The position numbers were made by a program, and so were the translations under genes. Under the pieces are notes generated by a model, which saw only the letters and a program-made list of their open reading frames with translations, ran no database searches and was not told where the DNA came from. A stretch of 64,000 bases of DNA from Cyclina sinensis (taxonomy: Eukaryota > Mollusca > Bivalvia > Venerida > Veneridae). The stretch is taken from NCBI GenBank assembly GCA_012932295.1, contig JAAONU010000004.1, forward strand, positions 6,767,030-6,831,029, in the 5' to 3' direction. Positions 12,241 to 23,309 of this stretch are shown one piece after another. The first letter of the stretch is position 1; every line of letters begins with the position of its first letter.

Positions 12241-12784
12241 TAAAGCTTTGGCAGTAATATGCTGAAGTTGTCATTGTAATCACATTTCCAGAAATACAGA
12301 TTTTTCTGCTATTGACACTAAGAACCAACCAAGAAAGAACTTTAAAGAACTAGAACCTAAATAATATTCAATATTTTATTTAAGTATGACAAATTTCAAG
12401 AAAAAAAAGTTTATCAAGATAATCCATCAATGGTATTTGCATTCATTTCTCATCAATGACACACAGGTTTGAGTTCCATTCTGGAAAATCTGTCAAAACT
12501 CATAAACAGATTGGCTAGATGAGGTTCTCACTAAGTAAGGTAAAGGCCTACAGTAATGAGACATGGTCAACAAGTTTTGAATTGTTTATTCCTTGTTGCT
12601 TGCTCACTGCAAACTGTTGTGATTTTAATTATGTGACAAACCCTTCCTTTCGGCTTTCCCCTCCTTTCTGAACCTCTCATGTCATGTGCCTTTCTCTTAT
12701 AAAGGTCATTTCACTGATTTGAATGTATCTTTGTTTGAGCAAAATAGCCTTTTCAGACACAAATAAAACATTTTATGGAACGAA

Positions 12785-13027
12785 TCAATCAATTTTCATC
12801 AATATGTATTGTTTGGTAACAACCCGCCTTCGACGACTGGCGCCCGAGACGAGTTGTTTTTCCGCGTTCCCAACTTCTCTTTCGCCTGTTAGTTTGACCG
12901 ATCCTAAAGATGAGGAGGGAGCATCAGACACTCTCGTACCTTCAGCTTCACAAACTTGCTTAAAACAACTAGTTAAATGTTGCCAAAAGACTTCAAAATG
13001 CCCTATTACCTTTGTTTTGTGACGCAT
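12785..13027 (-). CDS. Candidate first exon or uORF, unrecognised (80 codons)
   Basis: An 80-codon ORF starts at ATG 13027 in the GC-richer block and has a varied, protein-like composition (SSSLGSVKLTGEREVG, SGASRRRR). Good donor-like sites lie inside it (AAAG|GTAATA after six codons; GAAG|GTACGA about 30 codons in), so it may be the 5' end of a spliced transcript rather than a whole protein. It could equally be the non-coding first exon of the SWIRM gene. No family recognised. Confidence 0.25.
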   Translation of the reverse strand: MRHKTKVIGHFEVFWQHLTSCFKQVCEAEGTRVSDAPSSSLGSVKLTGEREVGNAEKQLVSGASRRRRVVTKQYILMKID

Positions 13028-13165
13028 GCATCAGTCTTATTCGCGTTTCTAACAAAATGGCGGACTCAATTATTCCAATTCGTTCCCATTTATTTTCGAA
13101 CTTTCGTTGCACAAATTATCTTCGTACTTTCGTCCCTAGGTTTTGGTAATTACCTAATCACGTGA
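12825..13165. promoter_or_regulatory. GC-richer, CpG-containing block, probable (bidirectional?) promoter
   Basis: Against very AT-rich surroundings this block has many CpGs (tcgacgactggcgcccgagacg; cgcgttcc). It holds an AAAATGGCGG motif at 13054-13062, which resembles a YY1-type promoter-proximal site. On the plus strand that motif starts a 30-codon ORF (13057-13149, MADSIIPIRSHLF...) in a good initiation context; on the minus strand it precedes the 13027 ORF. A promoter firing in one or both directions is inferred. Confidence 0.35.
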
Positions 13166-14224
13166 TAGGCGTTCCAAAAAAGACTATGAAAATTGTCCAG
13201 CTTCTGAATATAAGAAAATATAGTAAAATTCAATTGTGAAGATCATAAAACAATCTTAAACGTTATTTCGTCAATAACAAAATTTAAACGATTTTCAATG
13301 ATTGTAATTTCGAGCAAATAAGCTGTTTATGAATGGCTTTGAATACAGATGTTTTGGTGTAAGATGTAATTTTATGGGTTTTCTGAAGAAGTATTATCAA
13401 ATTTGCAATTTGGCAAATAAATTTCAAGTATTTATCGTTACCTTTCAAAGATGACAACGACGAGCGTAAAACGATACGGTCACAGCTTTATGCCAACTCT
13501 AACCTGAAACAAGCACGAGCCAGATAATGGTCATTTTCTATACTGTTTTCGATACTTAAACTTTATTTCGATAGGTACGTTACACACCTAACCCTAATGA
13601 AGAAATTTGCGAAGGTTACTGTAGATTGTCATACTTTTTCTACGCATTGAAATGTCTCGTTGTTGAAGGCTGCCATGAGACCTGAAAAATTAGCTTACAT
13701 GCATGAAGTTCTGAATTTATTGAATATATTTTTGTAAAGTCCTGTATAAACTAGTAACACATATTTTATATTCATGCAAATCTGTTGTGCTTTGTGGCGA
13801 AGCCTTCTTGGGAAAGTTTGATATTCTATTTTAAACAATTATTCCAACGCGTGCTTATTTCTCCACGGGAAGTAACTTCTAAACACACAAGGTAGAATTC
13901 AAGCTGTAGTTATATACCTTACAATGCTGTAACGAATAATTGCAAGAAAATACTTGAGAAAACGTATCTTATGCAACTGGAAACAATTTTTGCGAAACCT
14001 TTTTGCTGGTTCATTTAAGCTTAGTGGTACACACTGCAGCTTACGCAAGCGGGAAACTTATTGACAATATATAAAATCCCGTCTGCAACTTGAATGGAGA
14101 GGCACAACATACTTTGTAGCATATACAGGGATTGTTTGATAACAGTTTTTTCCCAGACAAATGTTAATCAAATAATTATATAAGGTTCTAATTACAATAT
14201 TTTCTGTAAGGTATTGCAAAGAGC

Positions 14225-14320
14225 TAGATATTTAAGTCTTTTGGTATTGTTAGATAGAGGAGGCAAAAAGCTAAATATTTAAGTCTTTGGGTATTTTTAG
14301 ATAGAGGAAACAGATGGCTT
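14225..14320 (+). repeat. Two tandem copies of a ~48-bp unit
   Basis: The unit 'agctagatatttaagtctt...ttagatagagga' is repeated once with a few substitutions (second copy 'agctaaatatttaagtctt'). Confidence 0.8.
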
Positions 14321-14399
14321 ACATGTATACTGAACCAAACAGTATACTTTCTAGGACGGATTTTTGTACAGATTGCTGATTTAAAGCTACGATTATTTT

Positions 14400-14466
14400 C
14401 CATGTAAATCTGCCTGTCCTGTCTGTCTGCCTTCCTGCTCGTCTGTCCTGTCTGTCTGTCCGTCTC
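14400..14466 (+). repeat. CTGT-rich microsatellite-like tract
   Basis: Degenerate (CTGT/CCTGT)n run with interruptions. Confidence 0.7.
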
Positions 14467-14934
14467 CTTGTCATACTGCCCGCTTGCTTGTTGAATGGTT
14501 TGTAATGATCATAAACTTATTCCATCGTTTCTAGTTCAAAGCGTGGATACCTCAGTCAGAGGGAGAAAAAAACTGAAATCTATATAATCCTCCAAATATT
14601 AAAGTTTGTAGGCAGGATTCTACTGTATGATTAGTCTCGGTCAGACTTTACCTGCGTCCGTTACGAGTCTCAAATAACTTCTAGAGAGATACGTTGAAAC
14701 CAAGCTACTTCAAACGAAGGCAGTTAAGTCTAAATTTCAGATGTTTACCTTAACTAAAAAAGTTGACCGAAAAAGCAAAAGCCGGAGTGCGTTTGAATAA
14801 ATTAACAAAGATGAAAAAGAAAGAAAGATAGAAAGAAAGATTCCCATTTAACACTGACCTGCAAATGTGTTTGGTTTAGGTTGATTTGTGAAGTTCAGTT
14901 TAATCCTTGAGTCTTGTGCGGATGAAAATGTTGT

Positions 14935-15110
14935 CTTTTTATGCCGCCAGAAGGAGGGCATATTGTTTTTGGTCTGTCTGTCTGTGTGTTTGTCACAAAA
15001 CATTAACCTTGACTATAACATAGTCCTTCCAACTACACCTTGATGAGCTCTACCTGCCAGACCCACTTTGAGGTCACGGTGTCAAAGGTCAATCCCCCCG
15101 CGAGAATGGC
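14935..15110 (+). repeat. Dispersed 'TTATGCCGCCAGAAGGAGGGCAT' family copy
   Basis: Starts with an inverted pair (gccgccagaag / gagggcat), then gtctgtctgtctgtgtg, 'cattaaccttgactataaca' and 'gatgagctctacctgccaga', ending with 'gtcaaaggtcaat'. The same order occurs on the minus strand at about 5100-5330. Confidence 0.7.
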
Positions 15111-15589
15111 AGTCATCGAACGTAGCCTTGTTTTTATTCGACTTCACAAAATTTTACAGGAAAAAATAAAGTCATGTTGATTCTACATCACTCATACAAG
15201 GTAAGTGCAACTACTGGTTTTGAAAAACCTGGACCCACTTCTTTCTAGTCTTTGCATGCGTATGAAGAGAAAACTATATCAAAATCTCTTTAAGACGACC
15301 TAAATACCTTGCCATAGATATGAATCTTCCTTCTAGTCACGCAATAAGGTGATTTCTTTTGCGTCAGAATTATTTTAGGACAGATGTTTGTCAGATAAAG
15401 GCTTAATTACGAATATTAAAAGATTTATCTACTTTTAACTGCTTCTACTGCTGAAATGGAACAGCCTAAGAACGAACGCTCTGAAATCGTAACCAACGGA
15501 CAAACGCATCTTACAAAACTTTTGCATATAGGAGTGAAATGATAGAAAACGTACGGTGGCACAGTTGTGACATGGGTGCGCCTTTTTTT

Positions 15590-17916
15590 TTTAGCTCACC
15601 TGAGCACAAAGTGCTCAGGGTGAGCTTTTCTGATCGGTCTTTGTCCGTCGTCCGTCAGTCCGTCCGTCCGTCCGTCGTCAACTTTTCATTCAAACGACAT
15701 CTCCTCTGAAACCAATGGGGCAAATTTAATGAAACTTGCCTGGGATGTTCCTTGCATGAAGCTCTACCAAGATTGTTCAAATGGTTCTGGTCCATTGCAT
15801 TTCTGGTTCACTGGAGCTAAAAATAGATTTTATAAGTTGGATCTTTAAAAATCTTCTTCTCCGAAACCACAAGGCCTGGAGCTTTGATATTTGGTATGAA
15901 GCATCATCTAGTGGACCTCTACTAAGTTTGTTCAAATTATGTCCCTGGGGACAAAACTGACCCCACCACAGGGGTCAGTTGATTTTACATAGAGTTATAT
16001 AGGGAAAACTTGAAAATCTTCTTGTCAGAAACCACAAGGCCTAGAGTTAAGATATTTGGTATGTAGCATTGTCTAGTGGACCTCTACCAAGTTTGTTCAA
16101 ATCATGGCCTCTGGGTGAAAAATGGCCCCGCCCCCGGGGGTCACTTGTTTTACATAGAGTTATATAGGAAAATCTTAAAAAAATCTTCTTGTCAGAAACC
16201 GTAAGTTATAGACCTTAGATATTTGGTGTGTAGCATTGTCTAGTGGACCTCTACCAAGTTTGTTCAAATCCTGTCCTCTGGGTCAAAAATGGCTCCGCCC
16301 CAGGGGCCACTAGTTTTACATAGTTATGTAAGAAAATCTTAAAAAATCTTCTTGTCAGAAACCGTAAGTTATAGAGCTTAGATATTTGGTGTGTAGCATT
16401 GTCTTGTGGACCTCTACCAAGTTTGTTCAAATCCTGGCCTCTGGGTCAAAAATGACCCCGCCCCAGGGGCAACTAGTTTTACATAGAGTTATATAGGAAA
16501 ATCTTAAAAAATCTTCTTGTCAGAAACCGTAAGTTATAGAGCTTAGATATTTGGTGTGTAGCATTGTCTAGTGGACCTCTACCAAGTTTGTTCAAATCCT
16601 GTCCTCTGGGTCAAAAATGGCCCCGCTCCAGGGGCCACTAGTTTTACATAGAGTTATATAGGAAAATCTTAAAAAATCTTCTTGTCAGAAACCGTAAGTT
16701 ATAGACCTTAGATATTTGGTGTGTAGCATTGTCTAGTGGACCTCTACCAAGTTTGTTCAAATCCTGGCCTCTGGGTCAAAAATGACCCCGCCCCAGGGGC
16801 CACTAGTTTTACATAGAGTTATATAGGAAAATCTTAAAAAATCTTCTTGTCAGAAACCGTAAGTTATAGAGCTTAGATATTTGGTGTGTAGCATTGTCTA
16901 GTGGACCTCTACCAAGTTTGTTCAAATCCTGGCCTCTGGGTCAAAAATGGCCCCGCCCCGGGGTCACTTGTTTTACATAGAGTTATATAGGAAAAACTAA
17001 AATATCTTCTTATCAGAAACAAGAAGGCCTACAGTTAAGATATTTGGTATGTAGCATTGTCTAGTGGACCTCTACCAAGTTTGTTCAAATCCTGGCCTCT
17101 GGGTCAAAAATGGCCCCGCCCCGGGGTCACTTGTTTTACATAGAGTTATATAGGAAAAACTAAAATATCTTCTTGTCAGAAACAAGAAGGCCTACAGTTA
17201 AGATATTTGGTATGTAGCATTGCCTAGTGGACCTCTACCAAGTTTGTTCAAATCCTGGCCTCTGGGTCAAAAATGGCCCCGCCCCGGGGGTCACTTGTTT
17301 TACATAGAGTTATATAGGAAAATCTTAAAAAAATCTTCTTATCAGAAACCGTAAGTTATAGAGCTGAGATATTTGGTGTGTAGCATTGTCTAGTGGACCT
17401 CTACCAAGTTTGTTACAAAAATGTCCCTGGGGTCGCTATTGGCCCCGCCCGAGGGGTCACAAGTTTTAAATAACAATATAGAAGAAAATCTTTAAAAATC
17501 TTCTTGTCTGAAACCACAAGACCTAGAATTTTAAAATTTGGCATGAAGCAAGCTTTATCAAGCATTTTCAAATTATTGGATTAGGTTAAAGGTCACGGAG
17601 GCTAAAAGAAGATTTATCTACTGTACCTCATAGAGCCTTCATTTATAGACCAATATCTTTGATATTCAGTATAGAGGTTCCTTGCATGGACCTCTACCCA
17701 TGGGTAGGGTTTGAGGTCACTGGGTCAAGGTCACCATAGCTTATAATAGATATTTCTACTTTCTGTCATAGAGCCTTTATTTATTGACTGATATTTTACA
17801 TATTTGGTTTGTAGGCACTTACATATTTTCAATTAAAAAATGAAATACTGCTTAACAGCAAACCTACAGCCAAAGTACTCGGGTGAGCGATCCAGGGCCA
17901 TCATGGCCTTCTTGTT
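15590..17916 (+). mobile_element. AGCTCACCTGAGC...GGTGAGC element (2.3 kb)
   Basis: Opens with 'agctcacctgagcacaaag', which forms a hairpin with 'gctcagggtgagct', followed by a GTCCGTCCGTCC tract at about 15650-15676. It closes near 17880-17916 with 'cgggtgagcgatccagggcc' and 'atcatggccttcttgtt'. This element type is one I associate with bivalve genomes; it encodes no protein here. Its centre is expanded into about ten tandem monomers. Confidence 0.8.
15890..17420 (+). repeat. ~165-bp tandem array (about 10 monomers)
   Basis: The phrase 'gtggacctctaccaagtttg' recurs near 16076, 16243, 16406, 16571, 16736, 16901, 17063, 17227 and 17393, a steady 162-167 bp spacing. Each monomer also carries 'gatatttggtgtgtagcatt', 'tctgggtcaaaaatggcccc' and 'acatagagttatatagg'. 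Central monomers are very similar while the outer ones drift, as expected from unequal crossing-over. Confidence 0.93.
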
Positions 17917-18329
17917 AAATCTTGTTCGCACAAGATATTATTTTGTTCCCACGAGATATCATCTTGTTCGCACAAGATATCTCGTTCCCACAAGATAATT
18001 ATCTTGTTCCCACGACATAATATCTCGTTCCCACAAGATAATGTCTCGTTCCCACAAGATATTATCTCGTTCCCACGACATAATTATCTCGTTCCCACAA
18101 GATAATTAGCCAATCAAGCAGTGAAACATATACAAATAAGTTACTTCCCTTCTTCGACAAATTCGATATTTACTGTACAATGGACTAATAAATCAAATGA
18201 ATAATAATTAAATATATTATATTATATAATTATATTAGATAATTACAAATAAATCTCTTTCAAAATGTGTCAGCTGCTACACCACTTTCACAATGTCCAT
18301 AACTCATTCACAATGCCTTACTTTCATAA

Positions 18330-18720
18330 CTGAAAAAACCAACAAAGGGAAATAATCCAGTGAAAACTGATCAGAGAAAAAAATTCTTCTTGCACAACTA
18401 CGCATCGTGGCCTATAATGTGTGCGAGTTTATTTTAAATTCCACCCATAGGTGTCGGAGGAGTTGCGCACACAAGATTTACTATATATGACATGTAGGAA
18501 AAACCAACAAAAGGCAAAAATCCAGTGAAAATTGATCCGTGAAAAACAATTCATTATTTCTTGCCCAACAACCCATCATATTCTATCATGCGTGTGAGTT
18601 TGGCTCCAGTCCATCCATGAGTGTAGAAGGAGTTGCGCCACAAGAAATGGGACGCACGTGCGTACGGACGGACGTGTGCAAATCTATATGCACCCCACAC
18701 TATGTGGTTGGGGCACAGAA
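18330..18720 (+). repeat. Two diverged copies of a ~165-bp unit plus tail
   Basis: Units at about 18335-18475 and 18500-18650 share 'gaaaaaccaacaaa', 'atccagtgaaaa', 'gtgtgagttt' and 'ggagttgcgc'. The tail has gacggacg and 'ccccacactatgtggttggg' (an imperfect hairpin). The ORF at 18539-18724 falls entirely inside this repeat. Confidence 0.75.
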
Positions 18721-19100
18721 ATAAATAAAGGAATTAAAAGGAATTATTTTTTCACGTAGATTAAATAAAATAAAAGAATAGAAAGGGAAAAACTTTTTAT
18801 ATGAAACAGGACATGTATGCTATTTCTGTTAATATACGGTTCCTGATATAAATATCAAGAAAAAGAAAAGCACTTATTATTATCACTTATTCAGAATAAA
18901 AAGTCTAATAGTCATTTTATGGAATAAAAGGAATAAATGAATTACATGTACTTATTTTGCTCACTAAAACAATCATATTAAGATATTCAATTGAATCTTG
19001 CACACGTAATAAAGAGGATTCTTTTTATGAAGTATGTTTAATTTTAAAAGGATCAAATTAATAAATTGTTACATAATTTATAAGTCAATATATCAGTGAC

Positions 19101-19150
19101 AGAATGAATGAATGAACGAACGAATGAATGAATGAATGAATGAATGAATA
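19101..19150 (+). repeat. (GAAT)n microsatellite
   Basis: About twelve GAAT units, two of them changed to GAAC. Confidence 0.93.
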
Positions 19151-19406
19151 TACAAATATTTTTCCCCGCGTAAATTCATATATACACTAGATATAATGTT
19201 CTTAAAAGCAATAATATGATAACAAGAAAGAAGAAATATTCCTAATATAACATTTCTTACACAATGATAATGCTTGTTACACCACTGTCCTTTTATGGAA
19301 AGAAAGAAAAGGAACAAATGAAAAAAAAAAAACAACACGATAATATGCAGGACGTAGCTATTAATGCTGATCTTATAATTGCTAGAAAAGTCTCGTTAAG
19401 ACCTAG

Positions 19407-19705
19407 CTAACGATTCACTTTTGCTACTCTACCTATCTCGGCTTGACGACGACCGTCGGCAATATGTTCCTGTCGTGTTGAAACTCTGTTCATTTTAAAG
19501 TTGGATAGGACTTGGCTAGCTCTTTCTAACGTGTCCAAGAAAGCTTTTTATCTTACCTCGTTCGCCAGCAATGACTAGCCAAAGATCTAGAAATAGCCGC
19601 CGTCGGTGCCTTGTAGCTCGGTTTTCCGACTGGCTTAGACGGAATCTTTAGTGTCGCTTGACTGGTCTTGATAAGCCCTTCAAACCTCGACAAAAAGCCT
19701 TCCAT
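19407..19705 (-). pseudogene. Frameshifted coding relic inside the long-TIR element
   Basis: The local base composition turns GC-rich. On the minus strand an ATG at 19705 opens 50 codons (MEGFLSRFEGLIKTSQATLK..., basic) to a stop at 19553-19555. In another frame 19546-19410 is open (FLDTLERASQVLSNFKMNR..., RRQAEIGRVAKVNR), ending in TAG at 19407-19409. One frameshift would join them into about 95 residues. A GTAAGA donor-like site sits at the first stop, so splicing is an alternative. No family recognised; it may be a remnant of the element's own protein. Confidence 0.4.
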
Positions 19706-19730
19706 ATGGCCGCGTTTGCCATTGATCGCC

Positions 19731-19980
19731 GGCAGAAGTTAAGGATTCTTTACTCTTATTCGATTTAAGAGATATTATTTTATAAAAGAAGTATACAGTT
19801 AATATATTGATGCAAAAAATATAAAGTGTATTATTTTTTAAAGTATCTTTATAAAAACCGTGTTTATATCTATTTACTTTAGTTATAATATGGATATGAA
19901 GAAAAGCAATATTGTTTTTAACTTTAACTATTTTTTCTTAAGCGTCAAGTTTTCCTTTAAAATTACTTCTGCCCGTTGAA
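19731..19980. other. AT-rich, nothing recognised
   Basis: Non-coding AT-rich stretch within the long-TIR element. Confidence 0.4.
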
Positions 19981-19984
19981 AACT

Positions 19985-20235
19985 TTAGAGATCGGCTAAT
20001 GACACCAATAAAATACGTGACAGGCGTACCTACCCCCATCAGGACCAGCAAAATATCACCTTGATAATTGATCTCCGACAATACGCCTATTGGTCATTTG
20101 TACCTCACCTCTGAATCAAGTGTGGAAGTATTCAGTAACCGGGAAATTATTAAATACTTGTTAGTTATCCAGGAAAACCGGTTAGGCGGAGTAACAGCCG
20201 AGATATAACTATACCTTTCGGCGCTGTATTTTTTT
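19985..20235 (+). mobile_element. Diverged, 5'-truncated SINE copy (same family as 59301-59606)
   Basis: Shares in order with the 59.3 kb SINE: 'cccccatcaggacc', 'ttgataattgatctc', 'gacaatacgcctattggtcatttgt', 'ctcacctctg', 'gaaaaccggttaggcggagt' and 'aacagccgagat'. The tRNA-like head is mostly lost. Confidence 0.65.
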
Positions 20236-20664
20236 CTCCAGATTTTTACATGTTCTTTTATTGTAGGCATTGGCACATATGCATACCCGTACTTTTATGT
20301 ATAAGTTTCACTTCTTTTTGATTGGCTAATTAGTCTATTTAAATGCCTTATTGATAGTGATATACCATGTTGTTCTCGCAAGACAGTCAATATTTGTCCG
20401 TAATTAAGTCTTTCATAGAAGTACCTGGATATTAGGGATCTAATGTTACAGTCCATTGTACAGTAAATATCGAATTTGTCAAAGAAGGAAAGTAACTTAT
20501 TTGTGTAAGTTTCACTACTTTTGATTGGCTAATTATCTTGTGGGAACGAGATATTTATGTCGTGGGAACGAGATAATATCTTGTAGGAACGAGATATTAT
20601 CTTGTGGGAACAAGATAATTATCTCGTGAGAGCGAGCTATTATCTTGTGGGAACGAGATATTAT

Positions 20665-21070
20665 GCATTTTTTTAAGTACAGGCTTGGCAAGAATACGTT
20701 TTGCTGCTTCCACTACGTTACATACCAACGTTGATTCAGTAGGTGGGCGATAATACCAAAGTATTCAAGTGATTGAACTGACGAAAAATTTTTATGAATC
20801 AGAAACCGAACTGCTCTCACGGTTGCAAAATTTTAATTAAGCCCATAAATGCGACAAACTCGTTTTGAGACCTACTAGTAGGTATCCATTCGTTATCAAC
20901 GATAACTGAATCACTCACACGAAATCTCTATATATCTTGTACTTTCGATTTTCATATACAAAAGAACTATTGCCTATAATTTTGCTCACAGTCTGTCTGT
21001 AAACTATTTCACTCTTTGAAACTGAAAAAAATGGCCTTCAAAAGTTTAGAACTCTATAGACCGCCAAACA
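20665..21070. other. No gene seen
   Basis: Unique-looking AT-rich sequence; the only structure is a small palindrome (acctactagtaggt) near 20870. Confidence 0.4.
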
Positions 21071-21074
21071 CTGT

Positions 21075-21345
21075 AATGACTCTTCCGGTGGCCAAGTCAG
21101 CTACATTACTGCTGAAATTGACTTCGTAACCACCACATGCGTTAGAGCCTGCGTCAGAATATAGAACTCCTCTGGTGGCCAAGTCAGCTACATTACTGCT
21201 GAAATTGACTACGTAACCAAAATGCGTAAGAGTCTGCGTCAGAATATAGAACTCCTCCGGTGGCCAAGTATTGTCAGCTACATTACTGCTGAAATTGACT
21301 TCGTAACCACCAAATCCGTTAGAGCTTACCTCAGAATATTCAACT
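21075..21345 (+). repeat. Three tandem copies of an ~87-bp unit
   Basis: 'ggtggccaagtcagctacat' starts near 21086, 21174 and 21259, followed each time by 'tactgctgaaattgact', 'cgtaaccac' and 'gttagagcc...gcgtcagaat'. The third copy carries a 4-5 bp insertion. Confidence 0.9.
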
Positions 21346-21557
21346 TTTCTTCATGAAAAAGAAAATAACATTTTCTGAGAACTCAAATTAGGTAGTTTTT
21401 CCCAAAAATATGATTCTTACTGTCAATGGTCATTTTAACAGAAATTTCCCACAAGGGACCATTACATTGTCCTTAATGATGGACCTAGTCTGAATTTGAG
21501 AAATGTTTTCTATGATAATAGACATGGAGATGACTTGACTTGCAAAACTAGCTAGAG

Positions 21558-21616
21558 ATTGAACATTTACCATACTGATCGAACATTTACCATGCTGATC
21601 GAACATTTACCATGCT
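21558..21616 (+). repeat. 20-bp unit, three tandem copies
   Basis: 'gaacatttaccatgctgatc' repeated three times, with one substitution in the first copy. Confidence 0.9.
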
Positions 21617-22097
21617 ATGTTTTACTCTACAGCTTGAAATTGTTTCGAGATGTTTTCAGTCTGCGGTATGAATGTGCTGAATTGAGCCAGTATCATTCTA
21701 TGGCTTTGCAAATGTTGGACAGATATCCAAATACATTTTGAGTCTTGTGAACAAATCCTGAAAGAATTAGAAAACGGTAGCGAGGCCCGCATCACACTCA
21801 ATACAATCATAAGAAACATAAGTACCCTTTCCCTTCTGATCTCTATTTAGCGATTTACGGCCTTGTAAACTTAGAAAACAATATGAGGGCATGTAGACAA
21901 ACCAAAAGATAACATTAGAAATTTATAATACTTATGTCTGTTGTAATTCTCTCATGAGAATCCCCTAAAAATGTTTGTGGGTAAATTTCAGTAAAGCGAT
22001 ATTAAGCTATATGGGTATCAAATTTAACAGTCCAAAATCTTCATCAAAAATGATAATGCTAACTTGTTATCTTCTAAAATATTGTTTCCATAAATGT

Positions 22098-22744
22098 ATG
22101 TTTACTACACTGAGACACAGGTTCAGCTTTATTTTACTGTTATTTCTCCCTGGCACAGTAAGCGGATTAACGATATTGGAGCACATTCACAATTTTTTCC
22201 ACGAGTTTTCTTTCGAACGAGTCAATACTTTACAAAATCGCAGTTATAAAACCAACACGGTCGTTCGGGATAAAGAGGTAAGTTATAACCTTTTAAAATA
22301 ATATCGATATTTTTGCACCTACAGACAAGATTCTTATTCATCATATTTTTGGTAAGTTTCGTTTCTTCATTTTCGTAACAATTTTCATATGAAAAACAAG
22401 ATGAAACATGGGTTTCTCTACTTTTTGTTATGTTTTTTTTTTTTTCGGGATGGGGGGGGGGGGGGAAAGCTGTAGTGTAGTTTGACTGGAAATATCATTT
22501 GATAATCCTGTGCGTAAAGGCGTCCGAAGTGATCGAACGACCCAAAGGAGAAACAGAACGATTGGAAACTAGTCTTAAAGAGCTGGGGTCACAAAAAGGC
22601 TTTCCTTACCATTGCCGGAAACAGTATACAGCTTCCGTCTGGTGTAAAGTTGCGGAAAGCAGAAGTATAATTGAAAAGAGCATCAGAAGTGATGGTATAT
22701 GGCACAGGTCCCAAGGTGATTACAAACGTTTGACAGTTTTTTGA
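22098..22744 (+). CDS. Candidate two-exon secreted protein (147 aa), unrecognised
   Basis: Exon 1 (22098-22277) starts MFTTLRHRFSFILLLFLPG, a good signal peptide (basic n-region, FILLLFL core, small residues before a likely cut near VSG), and ends at a strong donor GAG|GTAAGT. The intron contains a long T run and a G run. A TGTAG acceptor at 22480 opens exon 2 (22481-22744) in the same phase, with 87 codons then TGA. Exon 2 is charged, with two Cys (CRKQYTASVWC). No homologue recognised. Against it: the acceptor is weak, and the opposite strand of exon 2 also reads as protein. Confidence 0.35.
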
Positions 22745-22987
22745 TTTACTATTTCTGAGTGCCTGGTTTTCAGCTTTGCGAAGTTTCGACTCGTTTTCAG
22801 AATCACTAGCTGCAGGGGTAGAAGTACAACAGTGAACCGTAAGAACAGTCGGTGATACGAACCAGTTTTTGGCGATTGGTCACAGTCTCAAAAAGTTCAC
22901 AGAGTACGTCTCGGCAATACTGTAGCGGATTATTGTCATCAGCCCAAAAGGTTTGACTCGAACAACCAGTAGTTTCACAGTTTAATA
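22600..22987 (-). pseudogene. Candidate frameshifted exon, unrecognised, overlapping the plus-strand ORF
   Basis: On the minus strand one frame is open from about 22987 to 22800 (QYCRDVLCELFETVTNRQKL, then ITDCSYGSLLYFYPC). The next frame continues from about 22890 to 22600 (SDSENESKLRKAENQALRN, then TFVITLGPVPYTITSDALFN and NFTPDGSCILFPAM) and ends at a strong donor ATG|GTAAGG. One frameshift joins them. It has no usable ATG and was missed by start-based ORF calling. The composition looks genuinely protein-like. The CSxGSL...C pattern loosely recalls the tail of some death-fold/NLR-associated invertebrate proteins, but I cannot assign it. Confidence 0.4.
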
Positions 22988-23309
22988 TGTACTATATTTT
23001 GTTGCCCTTCTATGCCAACTGAAGCGTTGCTGCTGTAAGTTTTAGGACTCACTCACTGGTTCACTGGACTTTATGGATTCCAGGCATTTTATTGGAAAAG
23101 TTAACATTTACTCCACCCGTTTTAATGTCAGTGCAACAAGTAAAAACTCTAGACATTTAAAGTACATAACCCCTTTTAATAATTTTGAATTTGTTTTTGA
23201 AACCCAAAATGAATAAGGCCTAAAGTCCAGAGGTGGCAAAATTCTAAGATAAGAGTTACCTCGCAAGTATCTGTGAATCAGCGGCTTAGGCAATCTCTCT
23301 ATTTAAATT

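Larger units (their letters stand above)
13166..14930. other. No gene seen
   Basis: AT-rich sequence without ORFs of note. It contains a two-copy direct repeat at 14225-14320, and a ctgt/cgtctgtc microsatellite-like tract at 14400-14466. Confidence 0.5.
17917..20664. mobile_element. Element with long (~240 bp) terminal inverted repeats made of 18-bp quasi-palindromes
   Basis: The left arm (17917-18190) is a run of 'atctcgttcccacaagat' units followed by 'aattagccaatcaa', 'aagttacttcccttc' and 'cgatatttactgtacaatgg'. The right arm (about 20440-20664) is its reverse complement in the same order ('ccattgtacagtaaatatcg', 'tgattggctaatt', then 'atcttgtgggaacgagat' units). The 2.3 kb interior holds a two-copy repeat, a GAAT microsatellite, a frameshifted ORF relic and a SINE-like fragment. 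No intact transposase was seen, so it is a non-autonomous or decayed DNA element. Confidence 0.85.

Noticed and set aside
15890..17420. CRISPR-like array
   Set aside because: Repeats are adjacent 165-bp monomers without unique spacers; the context is eukaryotic.
19093..19338. 81-codon minus-strand ORF with HSFIHSF repeats
   Set aside because: Translation of a GAAT microsatellite plus AT-rich flank.
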